Shown piece by piece: positions 24,060-36,171 of a stretch of DNA of 64,000 nt (the first letter of the stretch is position 1; each line of letters begins with the position of its first letter). This DNA comes from Akebia trifoliata (taxonomy: Eukaryota > Streptophyta > Magnoliopsida > Ranunculales > Lardizabalaceae). A program made the translations under genes and the position numbers. The DNA is taken from positions 21,811,288 to 21,875,287 of the forward strand of contig CM030717.1 in assembly GCA_017979445.1 (NCBI GenBank), in the 5' to 3' direction. The notes beneath the pieces were generated by a model. That model was given only the letters and a program-made list of their open reading frames with translations, was not told where the DNA came from and searched no databases.

Positions 24060-25310
24060 CATATGTCCTTCATTGGTTGATTGTCAACCACAACATTGAT
24101 GGACTATTGAATGGAGTAAGTTCTCTGATAGGAGACTCGAAAAAGACAACTATGAATATATGAATATATGAACATATAGTTATCCCATTTCTCAAGTCAA
24201 CCTTTCTCAGGTTTTCATGGTCTCTAAAGAGTATAACATTTATTGTTAAAGACCTTAAAAAAACTTGACACTAGGAGGAAAGATGTTCCACAATTCATCG
24301 GTTGTTGATCAACCCTACTCTAAGATATACAAAGGAATAAGGTATCAGGCAATGTTTACAACCTTGACTCAAAAATCTTACTATGAAGTATAACAAGCCA
24401 TTTCCTGCAGAACAGAGTTGATCCTTTCAGCAACTCCATAATGCTAAGGGATCTTTAGAGTTGAGAATTTTTGTCAGAATATATAATTATCACAGAGTTA
24501 AGTGGACTGACTATTCTTAAACTCTCCACCATGATCACTTCATATCTGTCCAACAACGGACTCTATTTCTGTTTGAAGTTGCTTAACAATATTCTTGAAT
24601 CCATCAAATGTATCAAATTTATACTTCAAGAATGCAACCCAATAGAGTTGGAGTGATCATCAACTACTACTAGAAAATGTCTCTTACCTCTTAGAATTTT
24701 AACTCTTATGGGATCCAAAAGATCCATGTGAAGTAATGCTAGAGGATTTGAGGTAGCTAGAACGCCTATCTCTTTGTGGGTACTACGAACTTGTTTACCA
24801 ATATGGCACTTCCCATGGACATTTCTAGCTTTATTACCCAGCTTGGGCAACCCTCTGACTAATGCTTTTTGATGCATGTCGAGACAGATTCTTGTAGTGA
24901 ACACGGTCAAGATTGTGAAGCCACAACTGGACCTTGTCAACTTGAACCATATTACACACATACGGAGTGGTGGTTTTTCCGGTGTCTTTGATAACATAAT
25001 AGTCACCAGATGTGTGGAGACCTTTCATAACTAATTTTTCATTAATATCTGAGATCTCATACACTTTGTGGTGTAACACCGATTGTTCTCTGTCATACAT
25101 TTGAGATATGTTGAGGAGGTTATATGTCAAACCATCCACATAGAAGACAAATTCAACTTTGGGCTTCGCTGATCCACTGATCGTGACACACCTAACAATC
25201 CTAGCGATACAACTATCAGCAAAGATGATAGAGTCTCCATTAAACTCTACCAAGTGACTGAACTGGGTTTGGTCACTGGTCTTGTGTTTGGAGAGACCGC
25301 TATCCAATTA
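24060..25310 (-). pseudogene. Protease and integrase remnant of copia element H
   Basis: The minus-strand frame from 25307 starts with DSGLSKH, a copia protease active-site region, and continues with YVDGLTYNLLNISQM. A GAG-pre-integrase region (LWLHNLDRVHYKNLS), a zinc-binding-like CHIGKQ and the integrase start LLHMDLLDPIRV plus VVVDDHS follow, in a shifted frame (25006-24626). Further left come YGVAERIN (catalytic Glu region) near 24440 and the TTDELW and DHENL motifs near 24250. The wording of these motifs resembles the SIRE/Maximus lineage. Frame changes and stops abound; sequence beyond integrase is lost. Confidence 0.82.
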
Positions 25311-25949
25311 CCATTGCGTGAAATTTCTCACCTTAGGAAGGATGTAAATCACGAGGTACCAGTTATCACTAGATTTAACTTTTTAGTTAAAATTGATTTT
25401 CGGGATAAGATATTGTTTTTAGGAGGAGAAGGGATTTAACTATAAAACTCATATTTCTCCTTCCTTACTGACTTTTAAGTGGGGGACCTACTTCCTTTTG
25501 GTGATCTTGATCTTGAATAAGTCCATCACAAAATTGTCCACTTTAGGAGGTGAAGAATACCTCACTTCCTTGGACATGGATGACTCTTCTTACTCTACAG
25601 ATGATTCAACTTTTTGTAAAGAAGTTATCCTGACCCATGCAACTTTTACTCTATCACAGAAGATATACCAATAGAGATTAGGGAGGTTCTGGAGCAAATG
25701 GTTTTGTGTTCACTTTTAATGTTACCAATTTATCCAGAGAAGTTGATGGTGCCTTCCTCGTTCTTCTCATCAGAAGAAGAGGCTATTTACCAATGTTCGT
25801 TCATCCTCAACTTCATCCACAAAAGGGATGAAGACCGTGGTGGATACCATATGGATCCTAAGGTGTTACAGTCTTCAAAATTTGAAAATGATTGTTCAAC
25901 ACCCTCTGACTCATCTAAGTCAACCCACGTAGTTTGTGCAGCCAATTGA

Positions 25950-26900
25950 TCCATTGAACCTAAATATTTGGAAATCGATTGTTTTAGGCTACGAGAAATA
26001 AACTATGGTAAAATGGCCAATTCATCCATAGTGACAGTATTCAGTATCATCCTCTGACATATATGGAGATTTACCAATGGATTGCCTTTCATCATCAGGA
26101 TAACTTATTTTACTGAAGCTATGTGATCTTCTCTTCATATGGACAAAATTTGTCCCCATCAAAATCATGTACTCAACATCTAGGTCACTCTCACTATTTT
26201 CCTCAAGGATAGTTTTACTATAAGTACGAGAAGGAAAAAAGATGACATGAAATTTACCTATTTAAATGATGACTTTGAAGAAGAGAATCAGGACCATTGT
26301 CTACCCCTTTTAGGGAGGACCTTCAAGTTGGAACTCAACCATGGTGAGCAATCCAATGAGTTCTTAAATACTTATAGTTCGCATCTTGGAACTATATTCG
26401 AGGTTGCAATGAGAGCAAACCTCTTAAGAAGGGACCTAAGAATTTTCGTGAAATTCTTCCTTCTGAAACTAGCTATCCTAGGAAGTACATAGAGATACAA
26501 TAGTCTTTAAGTTTTGCATAAAGTTCTCAGACAACATTATTTTATTCCATCCTAATGTTCTCAAAATAATTTGTTAACATTTTAAGTTTAAAGTTTTGAC
26601 AACATAGGTTTCTAAGGAAGCCAAGCTTTTTTAGCCAATCGATATGTGACAATATGTTTGAGTTCACTTGGGGCAATGCCACAGTATATAAAATTTAGTA
26701 TTCTCATATTATGACAATTATCGGTTTTTAATTGTTTGGGTGGCTCATACTCTTCCTCTACTAAGATACAAAAATCACAACTCAATAGAATTGATTAAGA
26801 TCATCATCCTAATTTATCAATATGCATAATTGAATTGATGGATAGATGGAAGTCTAGATGATGACCATTGTCAGACTTAGACATGGTTCAAATTCTTGGG
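25950..26900 (-). pseudogene. Gag remnant of copia element H
   Basis: On the minus strand, downstream of the primer site, short in-frame stretches resemble a copia gag of the UBN2/Retrotran_gag type: PPKQLKTDN, then NFIYCGIAPSELKHIVTYRLAKKAWLP. A degenerate zinc-knuckle-like patch is near 26025. Stops interrupt the frame throughout. The plus-strand frames at 25698-25949 and 26247-26492 are shadows. Confidence 0.6.
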
Positions 26901-26934
26901 ATCAACTCTAGGATGTTAAGCTTATCAAGAGTAA

Positions 26935-26949
26935 CCGGCTCTGATACAA
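26935..26949 (-). other. Primer-binding site of element H
   Basis: On the minus strand the bases TATCAGAGCC follow the end of the right LTR by a few bases. This is the well-known initiator tRNA-Met primer site of plant copia elements (TGGTATCAGAGC), here with its first bases altered. Confidence 0.75.
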
Positions 26950-26951
26950 AT

Positions 26952-29118
26952 TGAAAATACGTGCTTCGTACCATATCTAGTCCTAGAGGGGGGGTGAATA
27001 GGATAATTAAAATTTCTTTCGATTTACCCAATTTCAACTTAGATTGATAACTTGACTATATGTTCTAAGTCATTCACCTAACCTTGATTTTGCACTCATG
27101 TCTCTAATTTGCATTTAATGAAAATACTCTTGGAATTTAAACATTCATTTAACAATGTCATTCAATGGCACATTCAAAAATGATTTACCTATTCGACATT
27201 CATGGCATCACATGACATTCAAAACAGTCAAGTATAAATTGCGGAGTTATGAAAACATACACGAGACATAAGGCATTTAATGGATCGGCAATATGCCTAC
27301 GTCCATTCCCACGACTAATCTCTAGTTTGCAATGCAATTGAAGTTTACTTAGAATCTAAACATTCATGGCATGACATACATAGCATAGTGTTCATTCATA
27401 ACATGCATTCATCTAAGTATAAATTGATAGAGGCATTTTCACAAACATGAGACAAGGATTTTATAGTGGTTCGGCAACGTGCTTACATCCACTCCCAAGG
27501 TTCCTACCTAGGAATTTGGTGTTCACTATCAATGAGGTTTATGGTTCACCTCGAATCTTTTACATAAAATTTTTATACCTAGGCTAAATTCTAAAACCTT
27601 AAGATCGAGAGAACGCATCATCTCGAAATTGTGAGTTTTATTCCTCGGAAACTCACGAACCTCTACTCTTGTCAAGAATCCTTGATTCTAACAAGAGCTT
27701 GATTTTTTATGGACTGAACCAAGTAACCACATACATATGTTTTTAAAATTAAAAATAAAATCAAAGACTCACTCAACTCTTTAAGGTTCGCCAATGGAGA
27801 TCTTGAGTTCTTCGAGTCCTTGAGCTCACAAGTACATCTCAACGGTTGGATCTTCCGATCAAGCTCTCGAGTTCGTCGACTCCTTGTGATTACTCCTACC
27901 ATCATCTTCTTTATATCTTTTTTTGAAAAATGTACCAATGTGTATGCAAGGTGAGGTTTGATGGTTGGAGAGGGATCAAGAGATAAATCTAGAAAGGTTG
28001 ATAGGGGTTCTCCTAAGTTAGACTCTCATGAGAATAGAGAAGACTCTCAAAGTGTGGTGAGTGGAGTTACAATCTTCTCTAGGGTTTGATTCAAAAGAAG
28101 GGCATAGGTTGAATGAAGCTTCAACTAATATTTGCACCTTCTAAAGTATAGAGAAAGCTCTCTAGATGGGAGAGAAGAGAGCACAAGTTCTCTAGGGATC
28201 AAATCCAAGTGAGAAATGAGCCAAAAATGCCTTTTTAAAGTCATTTTCGAAGTTCCAACGGCTCTTTCAGTGGAACTGTGCTCCAATAGTGTTCTACCGT
28301 GCTCAAATGGCAGTTGCTGCAGGTACTACCGTGCCTAATGAACAGTGCCACCGTGAAAATTACAGAAATGCCATTGGAGGGGTATTTTGGCCATAACTTT
28401 CACACGGTAAGTCCGTTTTGCATGCCGTTCGAGGAGGTTATAGATCTTACTATGTAAAATATCCCCAAACTGAAAGCAAGGGTTAGGTTTAAGAATAATG
28501 AGTGAAAGGACCAAAATACCCTTTTAACTTTTTGGGTCAAATTGGGCTTTCGGGAAGGCCGGTGCAGAAACGGTTCGAAGGTGTACTAGATATTATCTAT
28601 ATAATGCCACTTAAAAAGCACCAAGGTCATAAAATGGGATTAGGATGGTTAAATCATTAATGTCCTCTCTGTAGCCCTTTTCGATTCTCGAAAAAGCCTT
28701 TTTACCTTTTTGGGTCAAATCGAGCTATCGGGAAGGTTGGTGCTGAAATGGTTTAAAGGTGTGCTAGGTATTACCTATATAATGACACATATAAAGCATC
28801 AAGGATAGAAAATAGGTTTAAGGTGGTCAAATCGTTAATGTCCCCTCTATGGCCATTTGGTTCCCAAAAAGTCTGATGATAGAATGGGTCAAAGAACGAG
28901 TTTCCCTAATAATTATGGGTCGACCTATCATTCATCTAAATGTTAGAAAACGGTCTTGGGTGGTCTCATTACCTTTTGGGCTTCTTGTACACACAATGGA
29001 GGTTGTTGTCGAGCCACGTGCAGTTGAGAAGTTTTACCGGAGTCTTCATTAGTCTTCAATGGTAAATCGATCCGACACTCAACATATCTCTTGTAATTGA
29101 CAAAATATGGAATTAACA
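26952..29118 (-). repeat. Element H 5' LTR (right copy)
   Basis: 2167 bp, starting TGAAAATACG and ending GGAATTAACA on the plus strand, so TG...CA in element sense. It has scattered point differences from the left copy. The 178-bp internal duplication is at about 28518-28874. The 88-codon minus frame recurs at 27672-27938. Confidence 0.9.
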
Positions 29119-30793
29119 GGACTGACACTGTGACTCCTACCTTGTAGTAATAAATTTAGATATTGTTTTTCGTACCTTGTTCCGCGCTTGTTTTCTTTGG
29201 GTTCAACACATCATTTTTTAATGAATTTGCTTAATATAGTGTAAGTAAAACACTTGAATTTGAAAATTTTATTTTTTAAAAGAATTAATCACATCTACCA
29301 ATAAAATTGTAACTTCGTGATTATGATCACACAATCATAAATAATGAAAATTTATGCGGAAAAAATATCATATATAGGTTTTCGAGGTATACAATATAAG
29401 TCACCATCACATGATGAATAATATTGAAAGAATTCGAAAAAGGAAAGGAATTATACTAATAAGGTTAGTATGAAAAAATAGTTGAGAGTACTAGTATACC
29501 ATAATTTTTTATAAAAATTAGAATAGTTACAATCGATTGTGTCTTCTTAATAAAACTGAGGGAAAGAAGCTAGTTGAAATTCTACTATTCTACACTCTTG
29601 AGGTTGTTGAATCACTCTAGTTTTGATCAAACCTTTGAAACCAAATAGTCCAGTTTTTTATTACAACTCGGAAGTTGGACTTGCAGCAGATTTCTTGTGA
29701 TAAAGTTGGTATGAATTTTATGAAGGTGACAAGGACAACATAGCTAATTGTGTAGCTGGAACAACAAGAGACAAGGTTTTCTTATTGAGAATCTCTCTCA
29801 GTATTTCGGTAAGGGGCCAAAAGAAGGAAATCAACTAAAAGTTGATCAAGCAAAGGGATGAATTTTCTCTTTGAATAAATTTATAGACAGCTTTGTCTTT
29901 AACCATAGCTAGCTAACCATAGTTCAGTTAAACCATAGGTTAACTTGTCTGAGGGCACATAGCTTGGGTTGTTGCCATCAACCAACATGTGTCACTTACC
30001 TTATGAGACTTTGACACCACCTTGCTTAGGTGTCGAGTTTACTAATTGCCCATGATTAAGGATACTTAATCATTTTAACTTAGCCTAACTTAATTAATTA
30101 GTTCTAGCTAGTAACCTTAAGTTGAATACACATCCAATTGGAAACACAACTTTTATTATCATTATTGACCTTGGTCAAATCAAAATGACTCACGTGAATA
30201 TTCTGGAAAAATCTGAGTTTGGGTCAATTGTCAAACGATTTCTTGTCAGATTTCGATATGTGAATAGTTCATATTGAATAATTTTCCAAGGTCTATCTAC
30301 TCAAAATATCTATTTGTTGAACCCTTAATTCCTTATCACCTGTCTTTAGGATGTATTCCCATTTATCTCAATTTTTCGTCAACTTTCGACGATATGATAA
30401 ATCTTATAGTTCACAACTCTCTTGATCTTGTAGATTCCTTACTTTATTCTTTTAATTTATTTGATCTTACTCAACTTATTGATAAATTCTTCGAGATATG
30501 TAATATTTTGGATTGGTCTTCACAAGTTCATCCTTATACTGAGCAGAGTGTTTACATCTTTACCCATCTTTTTATTGCCAATATACTTCTTGATGAAAGA
30601 TGAGCAGAGCTTCTCAAAGGAAGCTGTGGCCCCACAAGGCAGTTTGTGGAATTATGTCAAAGGCATTTCCCAACAAGCTCATAGGGAAAATTCTGTACAA
30701 CAAGGCTTCACTATTCTCCCACTAAGTCAAAAGATATTTTAAGTGATACAAGTGCTCTATTGGGCCTTTCATACTAGTGAACGATATGAATCT
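29119..30793. other. Unassigned sequence between elements H and B
   Basis: AT-rich. Overlapping plus-strand frames at 30274-30603 and 30461-30742 reach 109 codons, but I recognise no domain. The stretch is probably continuous with 47313 onward in the state before element B inserted. Confidence 0.5.
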
Positions 30794-30798
30794 TAGTG
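30794..30798 (+). repeat. Target-site duplication TAGTG, left of element B
   Basis: TAGTG immediately precedes the 5' LTR of B and recurs at 47308-47312 immediately after the 3' LTR. A 5-bp duplication is the size made by Ty3/gypsy integrases. Confidence 0.93.
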
Positions 30799-32569
30799 TG
30801 TAGGCACCCCATTTTTGCATCCGCCTGATTAATCAAGTCGTCAACCCGATCGCAAAGGTTCCCAATGATGGATGTCTATTCCAATGCTTTATTTTGTTAC
30901 CAGATATGTTTCAGAAATCCGGATGAGGTATCTCGAACTGACAAAACTTAGAAACCACGCTACGCTAGGAAAATACGACCCCAGAAACATAGAAATCATC
31001 ATCTTGCAAACCAAAAGAAGCTTCACGATAAAAATCACTAAATTATCAAAATACCCCTAACATCAAAACAACCCTAGAGCTTGCATTACGCTTAGGAAAA
31101 TCCACTCAAACACATAAAACAACAAATCGAAACCAAGTAAACCATTTCGCCAATTTTCACAAAATTTGACAAAATTATGAAAATACCCCTCATAAAGTTC
31201 ACGATCATTTCATACAAAAAACTTCATAAATGACAAAAACCAATATTCCCATTGAATTTCTTACGAAAAACTGATTCCAAAACATCATGGAACATTGAAA
31301 AACGACTTAAAACGTAAAAAATCCTCTCCGAGGGTAAAATGGTAATTTCATAATTTTAATAATTAAAAATTTCGAAATTAATAAATAAATCATTAAATAA
31401 TGTAAAGTGAAATATTAATAAAATTAATTATAAAATTTAAACCAAAAAATTGATCAATCAGACTTTCAAGAAAAATTGTTGATGGTTCGCAAGATATTTC
31501 TTTAAGGACCCCTCCATTTTGGGGTCCAAAGAATCAAATATATAATAGAGGGGGGTTCTCCAAAAATTTAAAGTCAATCAAGCAAGACTAAAGTCAAGAT
31601 ATTAAAGTTAATTAAATAAGACTAAAGTCAAAATTAAAGACTAGAGTCAAGTATTAAAGTCAATCTCATAAGACTAAAGTCAAAACCTTAAATTAAAACC
31701 CTAATCTAAACTAATCGAGTCAATCTCATAAGACTAAGGTCAAAATCCTAAATCAAAACCCTAATCTAAACTAATCAAGTCGATCTCATAAGACTAAGGT
31801 CAAAACCCTAAATCAAAACCCTAATCTAAACTAATCAAGTCAATTTCATAAGACTAAAGTCAAAATCCTAAATTAAAACCCTAAAGATTAAGTCAAAACC
31901 CTAATTGAAACCCTAAAAGAAACCCTAATCAAACCCTAATGCTTCTAAAAACTTTATAAATAGGAGCCTCCACACCCTATTTTCGTATCAAAGAAAAAAC
32001 CCTAGGAAAAGTAGGTGAAGAAGCCTCCACAACCTCTCCAAAACCCTAATTTTGGAGCCTCAACTCCTTACCTTAGACCCCTTCTTTGATTTTAGCCTAA
32101 AAAACACCCAGGAACCTCTCAAAAACATCCCAAAAATTCACAACAAATTCGAAGCACCCAGATCCAAGAAGGAGATACCTTACCTCGGAGATCAGAAATC
32201 AGATCCGTAGATAGAACGAAGTAAGGAATACGGTACAATGAGCCGTTTTCACCAGATCTGAGGGAATATCACTTTTGCAGATCGAAGGTAAGCTTTTTAT
32301 TTTTTAATTTTTTAATCTAGGTTTGTCATTAGCGATGTAGATTTATTTGGGATAAGTAGAGACCGGCAATGGCATGGCCGGGCGGGGTTGGTGCCTAACA
32401 CCTTCCAACCCCGTAACATGATCCCCAGATTCAGATTTGTTGTAGTAGATTAGTTCATTATCCGTTTTAGAGTCAGTTTGGTTCCTAGACCATAATAACT
32501 AGGTGGCGACTCCCAAACCTCAAGGGTCAAAAGCGGATCCGCGCACCCCACGGATCGAGGGCGCTTTCA
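30799..32569 (+). repeat. Element B 5' LTR
   Basis: 1771 bp, from TGTAGGCACCCC to GCGCTTTCA. TATA box at 31955-31962. U3 carries repeats of about 60 bp, each with one or two AAACCCTAA motifs. F has the same subtype; A, C, D and G lack the telo-box repeats. Confidence 0.95.
31695..31940 (+). promoter_or_regulatory. Cluster of nine telo-box motifs upstream of the TATA box
   Basis: AAACCCTAA occurs nine times in about 245 bp, ending just before the TATA box at 31955. It occurs about eight times in the B 3' LTR (46455-46690) and about eleven in solo LTR F (53270-53516). AAACCCTAA is the telo-box, a known plant promoter element and a unit of the plant telomere repeat. Here the motif lies in 60-bp repeats, so it is a promoter-proximal array and not telomeric DNA. 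Function in the LTR is inferred. Confidence 0.6.
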
Positions 32570-32570
32570 G

Positions 32571-32588
32571 TGGCGACTCCACTGGGGA
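32571..32588 (+). other. Primer-binding site of element B
   Basis: TGGCGACTCCACTGGGGA starts two bases after the 5' LTR, identical to the site of element A. Confidence 0.85.
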
Positions 32589-34483
32589 CATTGAGAATCA
32601 TACTTGAAAAACCCCAAGTATGGGAGCATTGCCAAGGACCTAGTTTGTTTTTTAGTTTATTTTATTTAATTCTTAGTTAGTTTCTTTTTATTATTTGCAT
32701 ATTGTTTTTATTTTTGTTAGTACGTCATTAATTATTTGATTATACTCGGAGCACTTTGATCTAACATGTTAATCTTTATGGTTCAATCAAGGGCCATTCG
32801 GAATGACCCTAAATAATGTGATATTTCAAGATGAATGATTCTATTAAGGATGAGATTATGATCAGTTATTGATGATTGGACAATAACTTTTATATGAGTA
32901 GATTTGTTTTTCTTTGAGCTTGATTTGTGGGTTAATGTTTTTTTTTTCTTTTCTTTTAAATTTTTTTTTTTTGCAAGCCATGCTGTCCATTGACAGCAAA
33001 AGGAAAAGGAAAAAGAATGAAATAATAAAAAAAAGAGGGGCGTTTTGAAGGTTCTATAACTTAGAGACTAATTTTTGTTTTTAATCAATGGGTGGTGTGC
33101 CCCGAGTGAAAACCGTTTTTTTATTAAACCTTTTTCGATTACTTCATCTCTCCCAAACAATTTTAACGTCTCCAACAGAGACTTACAAAGTTCCAGCCGA
33201 TTGCTTTACACCTTTAAATCTGGCCATTTTTTTTACCTTGAATGGAGGGTTAAGAGATCAACTAAAAAAAGAAAACCCTCTGATTTGGTTTGGGCCATTA
33301 GCGAAAATCAGAGGGTGAGTTTTTGAGTTTAAACTTTGCCAAGTTTCAATCGAAGAAAGGAGACCTTGTAATCAGATCGAAAACCGTGAGTTCCATCGAG
33401 TTTTTGCGAGTTTTTGAGACGGTTTTAGGGCTGCAACAGAACGGTAATGGCAGATGAAAGTTAAGAGATCACTAAAAAAATCGTTTTGGTTGGTTTCGAG
33501 GTTTTTAACAAAAAGCTGATTGGGTTTTGAATCTAAACCTTACGGTTTTGATTGAAGATGGGGAACCTTAAAAATCAATGGTAAAGATCGAATGAAAACC
33601 ATGGATTCCATGGTATCTTAGGCATCGGTTTTGAGCTTTAATAAACCATCAATGGCAGCGTTTTTCTTTCTTTAATCTGGGTTTGAAATCACGGGAAATC
33701 GATGATCAGTGAGGAACTTTAATTTGACTAAACTGACCTCAAATCGATGGGTTTGAGGAGTTGGATCATTCTCTGTTTTTTTGTTAAAAAAATGGATGAA
33801 TATGGCTGAAAATCGATGAGAAGATGATGTGAAAATTAAGAATATTTTTTATTTTTTACTAAGGGCACACCCCCTTTCATTGAAAATGATGATTATTTGT
33901 TATAATAACCTACCAAATTGCTCTTGTTTCATTTTTTTTATTTTTTTTATATTTTTTTAATCTACTTTTTTTTCTCTACTGTTTTTACTTGTTGTCTTTT
34001 TAATAGTTTTAAAAAAAAAATTAAAAAAAAAATGTGTTTTTTAAGTTTGTTTATAAAAGTAAAAATCGATTGGTTTTTTTAATGCTTTTTTATTATTCTT
34101 TTCCTCTCTCTCAATTCGCGTAAAAATCATCATCCCAACGATTGTCATTTTGTTCTTAATCCAATATCCTCAGAAATATCAATTTGGTTAGGGTCACCCC
34201 AAAATGACCCTTGATTAGACTATAAAAATTGCAAAAATGGCGTCTATTGCAATGATCGAATCCAGTCGATTATCATATGCCATATCCATTGATTAATTTT
34301 CCATGATTGATGTATGAAGGTAATGTGCACGTTTAAATTTAAATTGGACCATATTATGTTAATTGCATATCTAACATGCCATAATCTTGTTTGAGATACA
34401 TGTTGATATTAATCATAATGTTGATGTGATGGAATGTGATTGGATTGGTATTTAATGTGCATATGATATCAATGTTGTAGTGA

Positions 34484-35370
34484 TATGATCAAGCCCATGG
34501 GCCCATATGTTTGGAAAAGGCCCCGGGCACACCCCACCCTGTTCTACACACACCACATGCACGTTTACTATTTCACGCACTTACACGTCCTATATAGCCA
34601 ACGTGGCACTAGTGTGTGGCCCGGTCTCTTCGGAGATGCGACGTCATCCATGAAAACCACAACTCCAGTCACGTACCTTAGGGTATATCAAACTGGGGGC
34701 ATCAATACCGTCTGATCAGGTGATTCTGAGAGGTATATTGATGCACCTTGGCTGGAGCGACCTGAGCTTTTGACCTATTGTAAGCCACACAGTTACATGT
34801 CCCGATTGCCAACGTAGTACTAGTACGTGGTCGGTCCCCTCGTGGGATGCCAAACCATTTATGAAAGCTACACCTCTTAACTCGTACCCTAGGTATAAAA
34901 GATAATCTAAGTATATCAATTGCACTTCTTGGTCAAAACCGGTGCCTAAGCAGATCTTGCCCCGCTGTACCCTACTGTACGAGGGGGATAGACTACGTCT
35001 ATTCTAGACGAGAGGTATTTAAGTGGGCCCTTGCTCAGCATTGTGCGCCACCTCTCAACTGGAGATCAAACTGGCTGTTTTTGGCTTCAGAGAAGTGAAT
35101 TGAGGTTTTAGATTATCACCTATACGGTATATCAAATCAAGTCACCACGTATCGAAAGGTATATAGGTGTGCTTGGGCACGGGTGGCCAGATAAAAATGC
35201 ATTGCACGTAGTAAGCTTAGAGTCTAGAAACCTTCCCAGTAGGTCACGACTCGAACTTATCGTGGGTGTTCCCGGGTTGCTTATTGATTGGAACCTGTTG
35301 ATTGATGAATGTATGTGAGTGCTGTGAATGATGAGATCAAAGTATATGGTTGTCCTCAAGGATCAAAAAT
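34484..35370 (+). other. Conserved structured 5' UTR block, element B copy
   Basis: Aligns with the block in A, C and G. It contains the two tandem palindromic stem-loops, a 9-bp stem GCATCAATA/TATTGATGC (34700-34745) and TACC/GGTA hairpins in both units. The short sense frame seen in A is broken here by one extra G near 34699, which argues against protein coding. Confidence 0.75.
34597..34831 (+). promoter_or_regulatory. Candidate RNA dimerisation signal: two palindromic stem-loops
   Basis: Stem-loop 1 (34597-34620) has arms GCCA-A-CG and (T/C)GTGGC with a bulged A, and an 11-base loop ending in CACTAGTG (34607-34614). Stem-loop 2 (34808-34831) has arms GCCA-A-CG and CGTGGT and a loop ending in TACTAGTA (34818-34825). 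The loop octamers are self-complementary, so two RNA copies could pair loop to loop. The site, between primer site and gag, is where retroviruses keep such signals. The role is inferred from structure and place only. Confidence 0.5.
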
Positions 35371-36171
35371 TTGTTTCAAAAATTAAAATGGGTGCACCGA
35401 CCCAATAAAGAATCCATTCTTTTAAAATAATGACCCAGTCCATCCCGATCCAATAATCATGGTGGGTTGGGCCATTTAAATTGAAGTAGAAATCAAATTT
35501 TCAAAGAAGAAAAATGGTTTACGAAGGGAAAGTATTTTCTAGAAAAAGTGTTTTCCAAAATAAGTGTTTTCCAAAATAAGTGTTTTCCAGAAAAAGTGTT
35601 ATTCTCTAGAAAATAATGTTTTCTAAGAAAAAGTGTTTTCCAGAAGAACAAGATTTTCCAAGAGAAAATGCTTTCCAAATAACAAACTATTTTTCAGAAG
35701 AAAATATTTTTCGAAGGAAAAGAAAATGAAGGAAAAATGATTTACAAAAGATCTATTTTTGCATGGAAAATTTTTGAAATATGTTTTTTACCAAAAATCT
35801 ATTTTTTGCATGGACCTTGTAAAATTATCGAAATATGTTTTTCTAAAAAGAAAATGATTGCAAAAAATAATCAGAATTGTGAAAACTGTTATTCAATAAA
35901 AACATTATTTTCAAGAGTGCAATAAAATTATTTTCCTTCTTAATAATCATTGAATGGATGAATTGTTTAATGGATTGGTGCACAAAATTCAATAAAATCT
36001 CAGGGTTCATTTAAAATGTTATCAGGAGGGTAATACTGAAATTGACTAAATTTACCTTTGATGGGGTCATATAGGATTATCATTGCGCCCAAACTCAAAC
36101 GTCCACCTCCTAATTGGAGTCGTAAGTCCAGTCGGTTAGAACGAGCTACGGTACCAAATCAACAAGCAGAG

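Larger units (their letters stand above)
20036..29118 (-). mobile_element. Element H: decayed Ty1/copia retrotransposon, SIRE/Maximus-like
   Basis: Two direct repeats of about 2.17 kb (20036-22207 and 26952-29118) flank a 4.7-kb interior. On the minus strand the interior begins with a tRNA-Met type primer site next to the right LTR, continues with gag, protease and integrase remnants, and ends with a polypurine tract (AAAGGGGGAGAT) next to the left LTR. RT and RNase H were not found. The bases outside the LTRs (GGGGT on the left, GGACT on the right) match at three of five positions, so a decayed target duplication is possible but not shown. Confidence 0.88.
32589..36171 (+). other. Long 5' UTR of element B
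   Basis: About 3.6 kb between primer site and gag. The first part is low-complexity; it has a perfect 7-bp hairpin TGCTGTC-CATT-GACAGCA at 32981-32998. Overlapping frames at 33075-33326 have no recognisable content. The conserved block at 34484-35370 follows, then a stretch with repeated TTTTCCAGAAAAAGTG-like units at about 35520-35700. Some Ogre elements have an extra ORF in this place; I find no convincing one here. Confidence 0.7.

Noticed and set aside
31695..31940. Interstitial telomere sequence
   Set aside because: AAACCCTAA motifs are separated by other sequence in 60-bp LTR repeats, not in uninterrupted tandem CCCTAAA.
33075..33326. Ogre-type ORF1 in the leader of B
   Set aside because: Two overlapping short frames of about 80 codons, without counterpart in A, C or G.
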